64,000 bases of DNA, taken from NCBI GenBank assembly GCA_015680685.1, contig MNCI01025128.1, forward strand, positions 157,858-221,857. Reading direction: 5' to 3'. The notes under the pieces are model-generated. The model saw only the letters and a program-made list of their open reading frames with translations, was not told the origin of the DNA and searched no databases. This document shows positions 40,001 through 52,000 of this stretch, in pieces (positions within the stretch are counted from its first letter, which is position 1; each line of letters starts with the position of its first letter). This DNA is from Gnetum montanum. Its lineage: Eukaryota > Streptophyta > Gnetopsida > Gnetales > Gnetaceae. A program made the translations under genes and the position numbers.

Positions 40001-43000
40001 AGAATTATCACCACAGCCATAGCAAAAAAAATGTTGCTCACACTATCAACACCAAATGGGATGATAATGATAGTAGCTCCAATCGTAAGCCTAGGAAACA
40101 CCTCTTCTTCAAGGTGATTCCCATGCCTATTAAAGGAGCTAATAGACCTACCAACCCACCAGAACCAACACGGAACCTGCATAGTGCAACTCCCTTCGTC
40201 ACACTGATGCCTCCTAATCCTATCCCAAAGCCAACAATCCTTGTTACCTAAGAACAAAATGTGATGATTGTCATGCTCACAGATGTTGTTACAAAGTGGA
40301 TTAAAGCAAGTGCTCTTCCAAAAAAAGAGATCAGACCCAAGAAGTCCTCTCATCTATTTGCAAATAGCAAGAAATCCTCTATGTAAGGCTCTATTAGACT
40401 CAGATTGAGATGTGAACCTCATCTCTCAAGAAATGTACAAAGCCTAAAAACTACCACCCATGAAGAAAAGCAACATCAAGATAGAGCTTGCAAATCAATC
40501 AATCACAATTTTGCTAGGATAGGTTGATGATGTTGTGACCACCATTGGTGGGTGGTCTTATCTAGCAAATTTCCTAGTGATCCATTGGAAAAAATTCGAG
40601 GGATTTTATTATCATCATGCAAGAACCATTGATGCTAAGTTGGGCATCCAAGACCTCTCCTTGGAGCTTACCAAGGAGACTAAGCATGGCATGATAGAGG
40701 AGCAGAAAATTCCATGCATTACTTAAAATGATATAGGGTGTAGTTATGCGCAAAAAGTCCAAAGCGTGAATACGACCACTATACCAGCCCATAACAAACT
40801 TAGAAGACAATAGTGGGTGCAACAATGTGTGTATACAATGGCCACTAAACAAAAAGACACCCTATGTCTAGAAAATAAAACTGCCAAATTAACTAAAATA
40901 TGCATGGAACCCAAACAACAGCCCAACAATTCCTATGCTAAGAAAATGTATTAGGTAAAAGAAATACAAGAAGAAATTCTCCAATCCAATCACTTATTAA
41001 ACATAACATGCTAAGTGGGATGATAATGAACTTACAAAAAACAGCCTCCAAACTAGCAATACAAGAGAAGAAAGTGTTGAACAAAGAAAATCTAGGGTTG
41101 AAATCTAGAAAGAAGCCACATCTAGACCATCTATAATAAAAATACTTTATAATCCATTAAGACATAAGTACCCAAATAATGAAAACCTAATTATCATCAT
41201 ATGTTGAACAAGCTAATAAATGAACCTATAAATTGTTAAATATGATAAACAAAAAACCTACTATGTATAAAGGATCATCACTCAGGCTCAATACTCATCC
41301 CTCCAAATCGACAGTGGATGAGTGAAAGCCTAACCTCTTTCAAGTGGTTGTATCCATGCTTGAACCGAGGTATTATGATGAGTGAAAGCCTAACCTCTTT
41401 CACGTGGTTGTATCCATGCTTGAACCGAGGTATTATAACTTGAGAAACAAGCACTTTACCATCACTCCAAGTGATGGTCCTTAAAAAATCTACTATGTAT
41501 GATGCAAATAATATGTGGTCCATCTTCCAAATGATCACCCACAATATTAGTCATTGAGAAGATACCTTTCATTATATTAGAATTGTTGAGAACATTTTTG
41601 CTTATTTGGTTTTACAAATTTTTGGGTAAGCATGTCTGTGAAACGCATCTACTTTTTATTTCTTTTAAATTTTCTTATTTCTTAGTACATTTTCCATTTC
41701 TTCCTATTTTGAATTTCTTTATAAATTTCTATTTTCTTGAGTCTTTTATTTTATGTTTTTTGTGAAATTATCCCTTTTATGCAGGAATCAAGTGCATGGG
41801 GCAATGAGACCATTCATCCATTGCTTCATTTCCATTAATAAGATGTCCTTGACATGGAAATAATGTGATCTTTATCACAAAAAACTTCAATTAACCCATG
41901 ATCACTATGCCTTAAAGAAAGGAGAAAGGAACAAAAGGGTATGAATAAGAATGTGCCATCAAGAGGATTTGTTAATTCCTTGGATCTCAACCCTTGGTCC
42001 CACTAGCACTACATTGATACATCACCACTCATTTTTTTAACTGTATTTAGGAAACACTATTTGAAAACAATTTATCTCTTGTTACGTCACTAGAAAGGCA
42101 TGTGAAGTAGGCCTCTAGCAAAGGCAACAAAATAATTAATTAATTCACATGAACTCATTCTTGAGGTACCACTGGAAAAGTATGTCACACATATCTTAAG
42201 GTAGGCAATTCCTAGGAATCTCATGGTCCCTTGAACTAGCCATACCATGTGACTAGAAAGGCATGTAGCCCATGTCTAAAGAAACTCCTCTGATGAGATT
42301 AGCATTGGTTATATGGGTAGAAAGACATATGACCCCATGTCTATGTTAAAGATGTTTTTCCTGCTTTCACCATATAATTATTTACACCATAGATACATTA
42401 CACCATCACATGGTTCTAAAAGTTAGCCAAATTAAATCATTTTAATTAACATTTGTCAAGTTCTGCTATTAACTATTTGATTTAGTTATAATGGTTTATC
42501 CCTAAGCCTTGTCATTTCACACATCTTAAATAGTCATCACAAGGTAGACATGAATTCATCATTGTGAATTCCATTTTTCCTACCTTGTCTAGCTACAAGG
42601 TTATTCACTGAAGATCCAAGAAACTTCACACAGTATTGAAGTAGGATGGTGAGTAATGTAGGAAGTTGAAGAGTATCGCTTAAGAACTGGCAACACACTT
42701 TCTATATAGCCATAACGAAGACAAGAACTTACACCCCATTCGCTTCGGTATGCATTGCCTTCATTTTTAAACACACATTTACGAAATCCTCCTAATTTCT
42801 CTTACTGGAAAAACAAGAATCATTGACACAGATAGAGCAAATGGTCCAACCGTAGAACTTAATTCTTTTTCATTACTTCCATGGTTGTGCCTCAGGGCAC
42901 AACATCACCCATACTTTTTCAATGGTTCATTGGTAGATATGTTTCCACAGGTGCTCCTTCTTTGGCCTAAGAGCCAAGCACCGAATGCATCAAATTATAA

Positions 43001-46000
43001 TATATGAAAGCTTCATATGAAACTTCTGCTTCAAGAGAATGGCCTTAAGGAAACTCTAGTCAAAACTGCCATGGTGGATAAAAACAACAAGATGGAGCAA
43101 ATGCTGATAGCCCTGAGTGTGTCCAGAGAGTTCATGCAACTGGTGGAAAAGAAAATTCCACATATAAAATATGGAAGAAGCTCAAGGAAACTTTTGAAGT
43201 CAAAAATGAATCGAAAATTGTATCCTTGCAAAATCAATTCAATTCCTTGAGGCTGAAAAAAGGTGGGCCAGTTGCTACAGTTATACAGAAAGTCTCTGCA
43301 TTGCAAGTCGGCCTCCAGGCAGAAAATGCTCGTGTATCAAATGAGCCAATAATGTTTTGTTTATTGAGAGCACTACCACCATCATATGATGCTTTTAGAC
43401 AAACCGTAAAAAATGGTGGTAGAATGTATGCCGTAACAAAGCTGTGTGTAAAGGTTTTGGAAGAAGAAGTCGAGATGCACACATACACCTCTAATGCAAA
43501 AGCAACTTCCTAGATGACGGTGGTGAAGGCTAAAAATGATTGGCAAAGATAAAGAATAATGAGGTATTGTCATATCCACAAAAAAAAGGTAGTCATGACA
43601 CTGATCATTCTTATGATAATCCAAATAGTCCTAGAGCCAAGGTCATGATGAAACAGCATGCCAATAAATTCATTAAAAATAGGGCCAAGAAACTCAATAA
43701 AAAGAATGAAAAATATTCTGAGTCGAAGCACAGGTTTGCTAATGTTGTAAAAGAGGAGGTATAACCTCCCACCATGGATTTTAATGCATTCACCATAAGC
43801 AATAACACATCTGACGATTCTGTGTATATTGATTTTAGTGCCTCACAACATTTTACCAGTAATTTGTCTTTGTGGTCAAAATAAAGGAGAAACCCAAACA
43901 GTTTCGTAAAAATTGGAGACAGACATTTAATAAAGATTACTAAAAGACAAGACTTAACAATTTCCAATCTAAAACTTACAAAGGTTGGTTGTAATAGAGA
44001 ATTTGTCATGACACTAGTATGAGTATATCAACAAGCAAATAATGGTTAAAGTGTTTGATTTGATAAACATGATCATGGCACTACTTATCGCACAATACAG
44101 CATGGTAGTGATATTTTAGCCTATGATGTACCATGCAATGGTATATTTTAAATAGTGGATCACCTTGCTGAAAGAATGTATGCTACAGCTGACCAAGCTC
44201 CACCAATAAAATGGAACTTAAAACGTGGGCATGTAAATGTTAAAAATTTAAGAAAAATAAATCAATTTTATCATAAAATTCCCGAATTTGAAGATAATCC
44301 AGAGTTTGACTATGAATTATGTAAGATTGCCAAGATGCACCGTCTACATTTTCCTAGACAACGTGGAATAAAAACAACAAACCTACTTGAAGTTGAGCAT
44401 TCAAATCTTTGTGCTCCATTTGTACCGAAAGGCATAAGAAATAAATGGTATTCTGTGATCTTTGTGGGTGATTTTAGCTGGATGATATGGCTTTATGGTT
44501 TACTGCATAAGTTGCAAGTACTGAAGAAGTTTAAGCACTTTAAAACAAGGATTGAAACAGAGAAAAATACAAAGATAAAACTATTAGGATCTAACAATGA
44601 TGTTGAACATCCTTCAGATGAATTTAACGATTATTGTAACGTTACTAGCATAAAACAAGAGTATGTTGCAGAAAGAATAAATAGATCGATATCAAAGATG
44701 ATAAAATATATTATGCATGATGTACAAATGCCAAAATCATTGTGGATAGAAGCAGAATACTACTTTATTCACATTATTAACAGAATTCTAACTGAAACTT
44801 TAAATGACACCCCTCCAACTATGAAATGGTCCAAGGCATGTGTCAATATCTCATCTTCACCCATTTGAAAAGTCATGTTATGTTCATGTTCCACAAGCAC
44901 AGCGTGGCAAGTTGGACCCCAAGGCCACAATGGGACTACTACTCAATTATTTCTTGGATTACAAAGCCTACCAAGTGTGGGATATCAAGGATCACAAAAA
45001 TTTTGGAATCCCATGATGTATTATTTGACAAATTATTTTAAAAGTCAAATCACACCATTAGACAAAAATCTATTGATATTCCCATGATGATCCCTAGCAA
45101 ACCAAAAACTGACTCATGATCATTTGTGACCTTGAATGAAGATAATAATGAAGAAGCTAGTATAAATGAGGACTCTAACCACATGAATTCCTTTATACAC
45201 CAGCAACCAGAATGGTTTAAAAAGTAATTAAAAGACTTAAGACCAGCAAAGTTGGAACAAATACATGAAATGCCTATGAAAAGGCTTAAAATGCAAGAAT
45301 GTTTGTTACTAAAGATTATTCTGACTTGACTAATTCAAAAATGATATTTGAAGCAAGTAAACCCGTGAGTGTGCAAGAGGCTACACAAAATAAAGATTGG
45401 TATGATACAATGAAGGTAGAATATAACATGTTAATGAAAAATGGTAATTGGAAAATTGTGAAAAATTCACATAAAAAAAGTGTTAACAAGCAAATGGGTA
45501 TTTCATATAAAGAGAAAGGCTAATAGCATGGTGGATAAATATAAAGCCCGATTGGTAGTAAGGGGCTTTGCACAAAGAAAGATATTGATTACACAGAAAC
45601 ATTTGCACCCACTGTAAAAGAACAAACTATACAATGTATATTATCTTTGGCCACTTCCCATAGCTGGAAGTTATATCAACTTGGCATTAAATCTATTCTT
45701 AAATGGAGATCTGCAAGAATAAATTTTTATGTACCAACCTGAAAGCTTTGCGGATTCTACATTGTCTAACCATGTCTACAGCTGTAAAAGTCCCTTTACT
45801 GGTTAAAAGCAAACTCCCTGAGAAGGGTACATAAAGTTTGCTGAGTTTGTATATAATTTGGGGTTCAAAAAATCAAATGCAAATGCTAGTCTTTATGTTA
45901 TAAAGATAAGGGATACACTGAGGGTAGTAATAATGTTGTAGTATGTTGATGATATTGTAATAATAGGGAAGAATGCTCAACTCATTAACCAAGTTAAGAA

Positions 46001-49000
46001 ACAATTGAAAATAAAACTTGACATGTTAAACCTAGGCCTACTCAATTATTTTCTTGGTTTTGAAATTCATTGATCATTAATCCACATGCAAGTACCCCAA
46101 AAGAAGTACGTACTGGATTTATTGAAAGAGTATCATATCATGGATTGTAAACCAAGATCAACATCATTGAATGCAAAGAGTACACCAGGAGTAGATGATT
46201 TTAAACTCATTCCTAACCCTACAGTGTATTAAAAATTGATTGGAAAACTAATATATTTGACAAATACTCAACTCGATATTTCATATTTACTAAATTTTTT
46301 GTCCGAATTCAATCAAAAATCTACCAATATTCAAATGACTTTGATTTTGAGTATACTAAGATACTTGAAAGACACTATTCATTATGGATTAAATTTTGAT
46401 TATCCTTCAAAAGTTGATTTAGCAAGTTACACAGATGTAGACTACAGTCATGATGCATCTTCACAATGCTTGACCATAGGTTTTCTTGTCAAACACTATG
46501 AGAATACAATCTCATGGTGACCGACTACACAAAAAGCAATTTCCCTATCTTCAACAAAGTCTAAATACAAGGCCAGAGTGAATATTGTTACCAAGTTGAA
46601 ATAGCTTCATCAATTGTTCAAAGAAATTTGCCAATCATATTTTTTTGTGATAACCAAGTGCAATCAAGTTGATAAAAAGTTCAGTATCTTATAAAAGGAC
46701 AAAGCACATGAGATTGTTGTTCACTATATCTGTCATGCCTTTACTAAAGGATTTATCTCTCTAGTTTACATCAACACCAATGAGTAGCTTGCTAATGATT
46801 TTACCAAGCTGTTGAATGTTAAAAATTTCAAAAATTTGTAAATGGATTGAATTTACAATCTTTCTAATTAAAACTCATGCTTTGTTTGATGGAGGGTGTT
46901 AAACATGTTCAAACTCTCCATTTCATTTTTCCTACTTTCACCATATAATTATTTACATCGTAGATATATTATACCATTGCAATGTTCTCAAAGTTAGCCA
47001 AATTAAATCATTCTAGTTAACATTTGTTAAGTTTTATTAATTGTCTTGTACAGTTATAATAGTTTATCCCAAGACACGTTATTTCACACATCTTAAACAG
47101 TCATCATAAGGTAGACATGAATGCATCATTGTAAGTTTCATTTTTGCTACCTTGTCTAGCTACAAGGTTATTCACCAAAGACACTAGAAACTTCAAAGTC
47201 TAAAGGCTCTCCTCTAACCAATAACCAAGGTCCACAACCGCGACAATGCCAATTAATTAATTAATTTCAAAATTCTTAATGCCTTGTTTCCATATTTTCT
47301 TGTTAAGTGGTCACGTCTGCATGAGGTGGCTAGTTGGTCTCATGGTGGTGGGCCAAGATGATGCAATGCAGTGTCACTGGTAGTGGTTGGGCTTGGTTTG
47401 TAATCCCAACAAACAAGTATGATGGTCATTTTAACCATGCTTCACACATGGGACCCACCAAGACCATGGTAAGGTATCTCAAGTCCTAATTCTTCTATCC
47501 TTACTCAATTCATTTTCACCTCATGGACATTGTGCAATTACGAATTTTGTGGTTGTGCCTAGCATAGTGTAGGTTTCAAGATAAGGGTGATTGTGTGTTG
47601 GTTGGAACATGGGCATGATCAATAATTAACTTCTTCTAAGGTACCCATGGGCACCCATAGAAGTGGATATGCAAAGGCAATATAGGCAAAAGCCTGCTTT
47701 GGGAAGGACCCACTTGCATAACTCTTGTCAACCATGGTTATGGCCCAATCTCACACCTTCACTGACATCATGGGTAACTTCTTTAAGTTCATGCATTTTG
47801 TGGAACTCATGTATCAACCTAGCAGTCCCTAGGAGGCTCCAAACTTCACCAAAAATCTAAAATTGACAATTTTCAGTCCTAATTTAGAATGAAAAAAATA
47901 TCTCTGTGGGCTGTGATATCACATTTACAATTTCACAATATATCAATACTATATATATATATACCTACACTCCGCTTTTCAAATTTTTCATTCTTCACTT
48001 TAAATGCATAAGGATTTTTTGCAATTTCCAAAGCATAGAGCCTTTCAAATGTAGTATCTTGTAAACCAGACCTTCAATTTCATCCATTCAAGAATCTATG
48101 AGCTCCTAGAGTTCAGCTCTACATCATAGGGGCCCTAAAGATGTGATTTTTGAATTCTTTTTTTATAACAGCACATTTTGAACATTAAGGTACCTAACAG
48201 TAAAAATAATCAAAATGACTTTAAAATTTAACAATTCTAGTTATCCTAGAGCCTTAGGAACATTATTCCACAATCACCTTGAGCCTTAAAATTTTAATTT
48301 TTTCAAATTCCGATCTAACCAAAGATCCAAAAAAGGGTTGGAACTCCAAGTAATAGTTATCAAAAACTAATATTGACCCTCTGGTGATTGCAAATGGTGC
48401 CTAAACGAGTCTCTAAGGCTGGCAATCCCTTGCAACCAAGGGAAAAGAGGCCCCAAGGAGCTAAACGAAGACATCACCAAGAGCCATAGCAGCTACCAAC
48501 CTAGAAGCAAGATCCAGAAGCATCTTACAACCACTTTCTCTCTCTATGAACATAAGTGTCAAGCCCATGATTAATCTAAGCAGAAGCTGCAAACTGCAGA
48601 TGTAGAGCTTGAGGTTCTAAAGGTCAAGTTCACTAATTAAAAAAATGTGGCAAAGAACCTCACCAAAGAATGAAAAGCTACTAGCAACAAAGGGACCAAG
48701 CAATGGTGCTCAAAGCAAAGCGCATCACATTCACTACTTGATTTGTCTAGGCTAATAAAATGTTTCCACAGCCGTCCTGTCTGTGGAAGGTCCCAACAAT
48801 AGAAGAATTGGCCAAGCTTGCTTTGAACTATGGAGGATCCATGGATAAATAAGAAGAAATATAGGTCAACCCTTCAAAAATTCTGCATGAAAGAAAAGGA
48901 ACCAATAGAAAAGCCACCAAGAGAAGAACCACCAATGCCTAGAACAATTTGAAGATTTATCGCCAATGGATTTTGAATACTTTTTGAAGATTTTTATAAA

Positions 49001-52000
49001 TTTTTGTTGTCTATTCAGTGCTATGAATTCTTTGTAATATTCACACTCAAATAAACTTTTGCAATGTGGCACTTAAGTTTTTGAAATGACAATCAATCTA
49101 GACCCAATCCTCCCATAATTTTTGTACTTGGACTTCACCCATTTTGTACAACTTGAGGACCAATTTTTTTATGAGTCCTGTGGGTATGATACAGCATCGT
49201 ATATCTTAGGTCGTAAAAGTTAAGGCTAAGGTGACATTTCACCAAGAAACATTGGCATAGCCCTTGTCTTGGAATTTTGATGAAAACCATTACATTAGCT
49301 ACGATATTGCAGTCATAGCTACAATAAATGCCTAGATATGTGGGCTACCTACCACATGTATGGCACCTTTTGATCAATAGTATAGTCAAACTCTTGCACT
49401 TTGAATTCATAGTTCAGTAAACAATCAACAAGTACCTACAACATTAATCTAAGTTAATTGTATGATGTCTTATTCAAGTGGAATGTACCTAGACATATTT
49501 CATTGCCAAAAATTTGACTGAGATTGATTCCCTTTCACTGCAGCACTCTAACTTAACCTAAATTTACTTTCATTTGCCATTTATTTCCAATGTAATTCAG
49601 TATAATATTTATGTTCCAATGCACATTAAATCAATTGGAAAAATAAGTGCAACCCGGCAGCAAGTTGCACAAGTCTAGCATGTGACAGCAAGTTGGGGAA
49701 CAGACACTCATCTCCTTAGGCTAGTTTAGGATTCATTTTCATCATCAATTAATCAATTTCTATATTTTCAATTAGTTTAGTAATGGGCCTAACAACATCA
49801 ACCATCATACGCCTCACCTAGACCAAACCATACATAAACATAAGAGCCACTACTAGTCTAGATGGAAAGACAACAACCTACAGTCACTCTAGCTATACTA
49901 GATGTTATGCTAGCCCATCCACAAAGTATGACATAGCCTACTGTGATGTTTCTAGATCGTATGGTTGAGCATTGGGCATACTCACCACTCATCCGTGATC
50001 TATGTCCTCGTATTCAATTTCTATTTACATATAATCACAGAGTTAATGTAGTCATCCCATAACCTTGCAACTCATTTTCCTATTATCACAAAGCCACAAC
50101 GACTAGATACATTGCTATCAATAAGATTATGCATGAGTACCATATGATTTCAAACAATTTGATTCAGAAGTCATTTCCTACCTAGCTCAAGTCTAATCAC
50201 TTAGATTGAACTAAGGGTCTTAGTCATGTCATGCTTCAGTACAAAACCTTAAATACAAGACTTCTCACATTAAAATTTAGAATTCCCCTATAGGAGGATT
50301 GTTTGGAGAAGCTATAAATTTCACACAAACTTAAAACATGTTCATTCTAGCATTCAAGTTATGATAGAGATGGAGACCAACAAATTTATTTCACTTTAGA
50401 CGCATGCTGTCTAATAAATTGCCTCCTGTTTTTTGCAAGGAAGATCCTGATTTTGATCCACTATATATTTTGAGGTACATACTTCTCTGCTAGATACACA
50501 CATATCTCTCCCCTAGTTAATCATAAAGAAACTTGCTGGAAGAAGGGTTGCAAATTGATGTGTAGCTATGGTTTTCATTTAACGAACATAAATGCTTCCT
50601 CATATTTTATAGATGCAAAGTTTCTTCAAAGTTATGAAAAGAGACTCAATAACTGATTGGTGAATAAAATACAGTGCAGGTATAAAATTAGTAATGCAAT
50701 CACCATAAATGATAGGTGACTCAAGTGGTTAGCTCATTGTCTTGTTACGTAAGAGGTTACTGGTTCAAGTAATAAGTGAGGCATCATTCTATTCTTCTAT
50801 AATTCTTCTAACATATCCTGTTGCCTATATGTCTTGGGGTGTACCTATGGTTAAAAAAAACCTCTAAAATAATAATACTAATAATAATCTTTGAATGGTA
50901 ACATTATTGGTAGATCATCATGGATAACATTACTGCTTTTCAATCATTGAGCAATGCATTGACAACATATTTTTCAAAATAATATAGAACCCATGCACAA
51001 CTCACAGTCTAGAGTTGTGACATGAAGATAGTAGCAAAAGGACTTGATGCAAAATATAAGTAACTAAATTCTCATGTATTACTCTAAGGGTAAATCCGTG
51101 TAATACTATGAGGCTATTGGCCATTGCAAATTGTAAATAAAGTCACAAATATCTCCAAACTTTTCAATATGTATATCCACGTGCATCATTTATTCCTCTA
51201 ATTTTCCAAAGGAGAGATGGCTCTATCCTAAAAAATTCATTTTTCCACAAATTTGTTTTCCCTTGCTAGCATTGTTAAGCACTAGTTGGCTTTAATGAAT
51301 AGGTTGGGTCTGTCAGAGAAGAAAGGAGGTTAGTCATAAAGACAAAAGAAGCATAGGTGATTTCAGTTGGCAAAGGTTGTTCACAAAGCTGTGTATGATG
51401 AGATGGGATTTTGCCTTCCGCTGAAAGACAGAACAGGAGTTAATTTTTTAAAATCAACTTCTCATGTCTGCTATATAAGTTACCTATTAAATTGTTTGAT
51501 TTTCTTTTGCAATGTCAAAACCTATTGGGAAGGGATCATAGGATTAATTAAAAGTCATGGATGAACAATTGGGAAAGAAAAAGAAACTCCCTGCAGACTA
51601 TTCATGTTGCCAGTCATGTCCTACCCCAAAAAGTTGCATTGGCAAAAGTGCTTTTTTTCCTCCTGTAAGGGAGTAAAAACTAGAGTTAGCCATCAAGGTG
51701 GCAATTATCTAATACAAAATGGAGACAGATCCTCATGCTTGAGCAAATCTTTCTTATGAGAAAACTGATATTAAAAGAAAATCTCTCCAATGTTAAGTTT
51801 AGATTCATACAAAGTGCAACAAGTGAAATAAGTCTATGCTGTTTTAAATTTTCGTTTTCCAGTAAGCATTGAACAGCAACCAGCAACCCCTATCTGCTGT
51901 CAGACCATATTTAATGTCAAACTTGCTCAATCATTACTTTCGTAAATCAACTATTGTGAAATCCAACAGCTGTAAGTTGAGGCATTCTGTCTACTCACAA

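Larger units (their letters stand above)
42344..47197 (+). mobile_element. Ty1/copia element inserted in element B, 4.85 kb
   Basis: LTRs at 42344-42630 and 46897-47197 start TGTTAAA. The flanks GTCTA (42339-42343) and GTCTA (47198-47202) are a perfect 5-bp duplication. The polypurine tract GATGGAGGG abuts the 3' LTR. Gag, protease, integrase, RT and RNase H occur in copia order. All are broken by stops. Confidence 0.88.
30331..49994 (+). mobile_element. Element B: internally deleted Athila/Tat-type element carrying nested insertions
   Basis: LTRs at 30331-31210 and 49187-49994 are recognisably alike. The flanks are ATGAT (30326-30330) and GTGAT (49995-49999), a 4/5 target duplication. The span is 19.7 kb. 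About 8.7 kb of it is its own sequence; the rest is a Ty3/gypsy element (33418-39742), a SINE (41269-41489) and a copia element (42344-47197). Its own parts are a primer-binding site, gag, the protease region and a long 3' region. RT, RNase H and integrase are missing. It is a relative of element A, older by LTR divergence. Confidence 0.8.

Noticed and set aside
44155-44868. 237-codon open frame as a host gene
   Set aside because: It is copia integrase lying between copia LTRs with a perfect target duplication; catalytic residues are lost.
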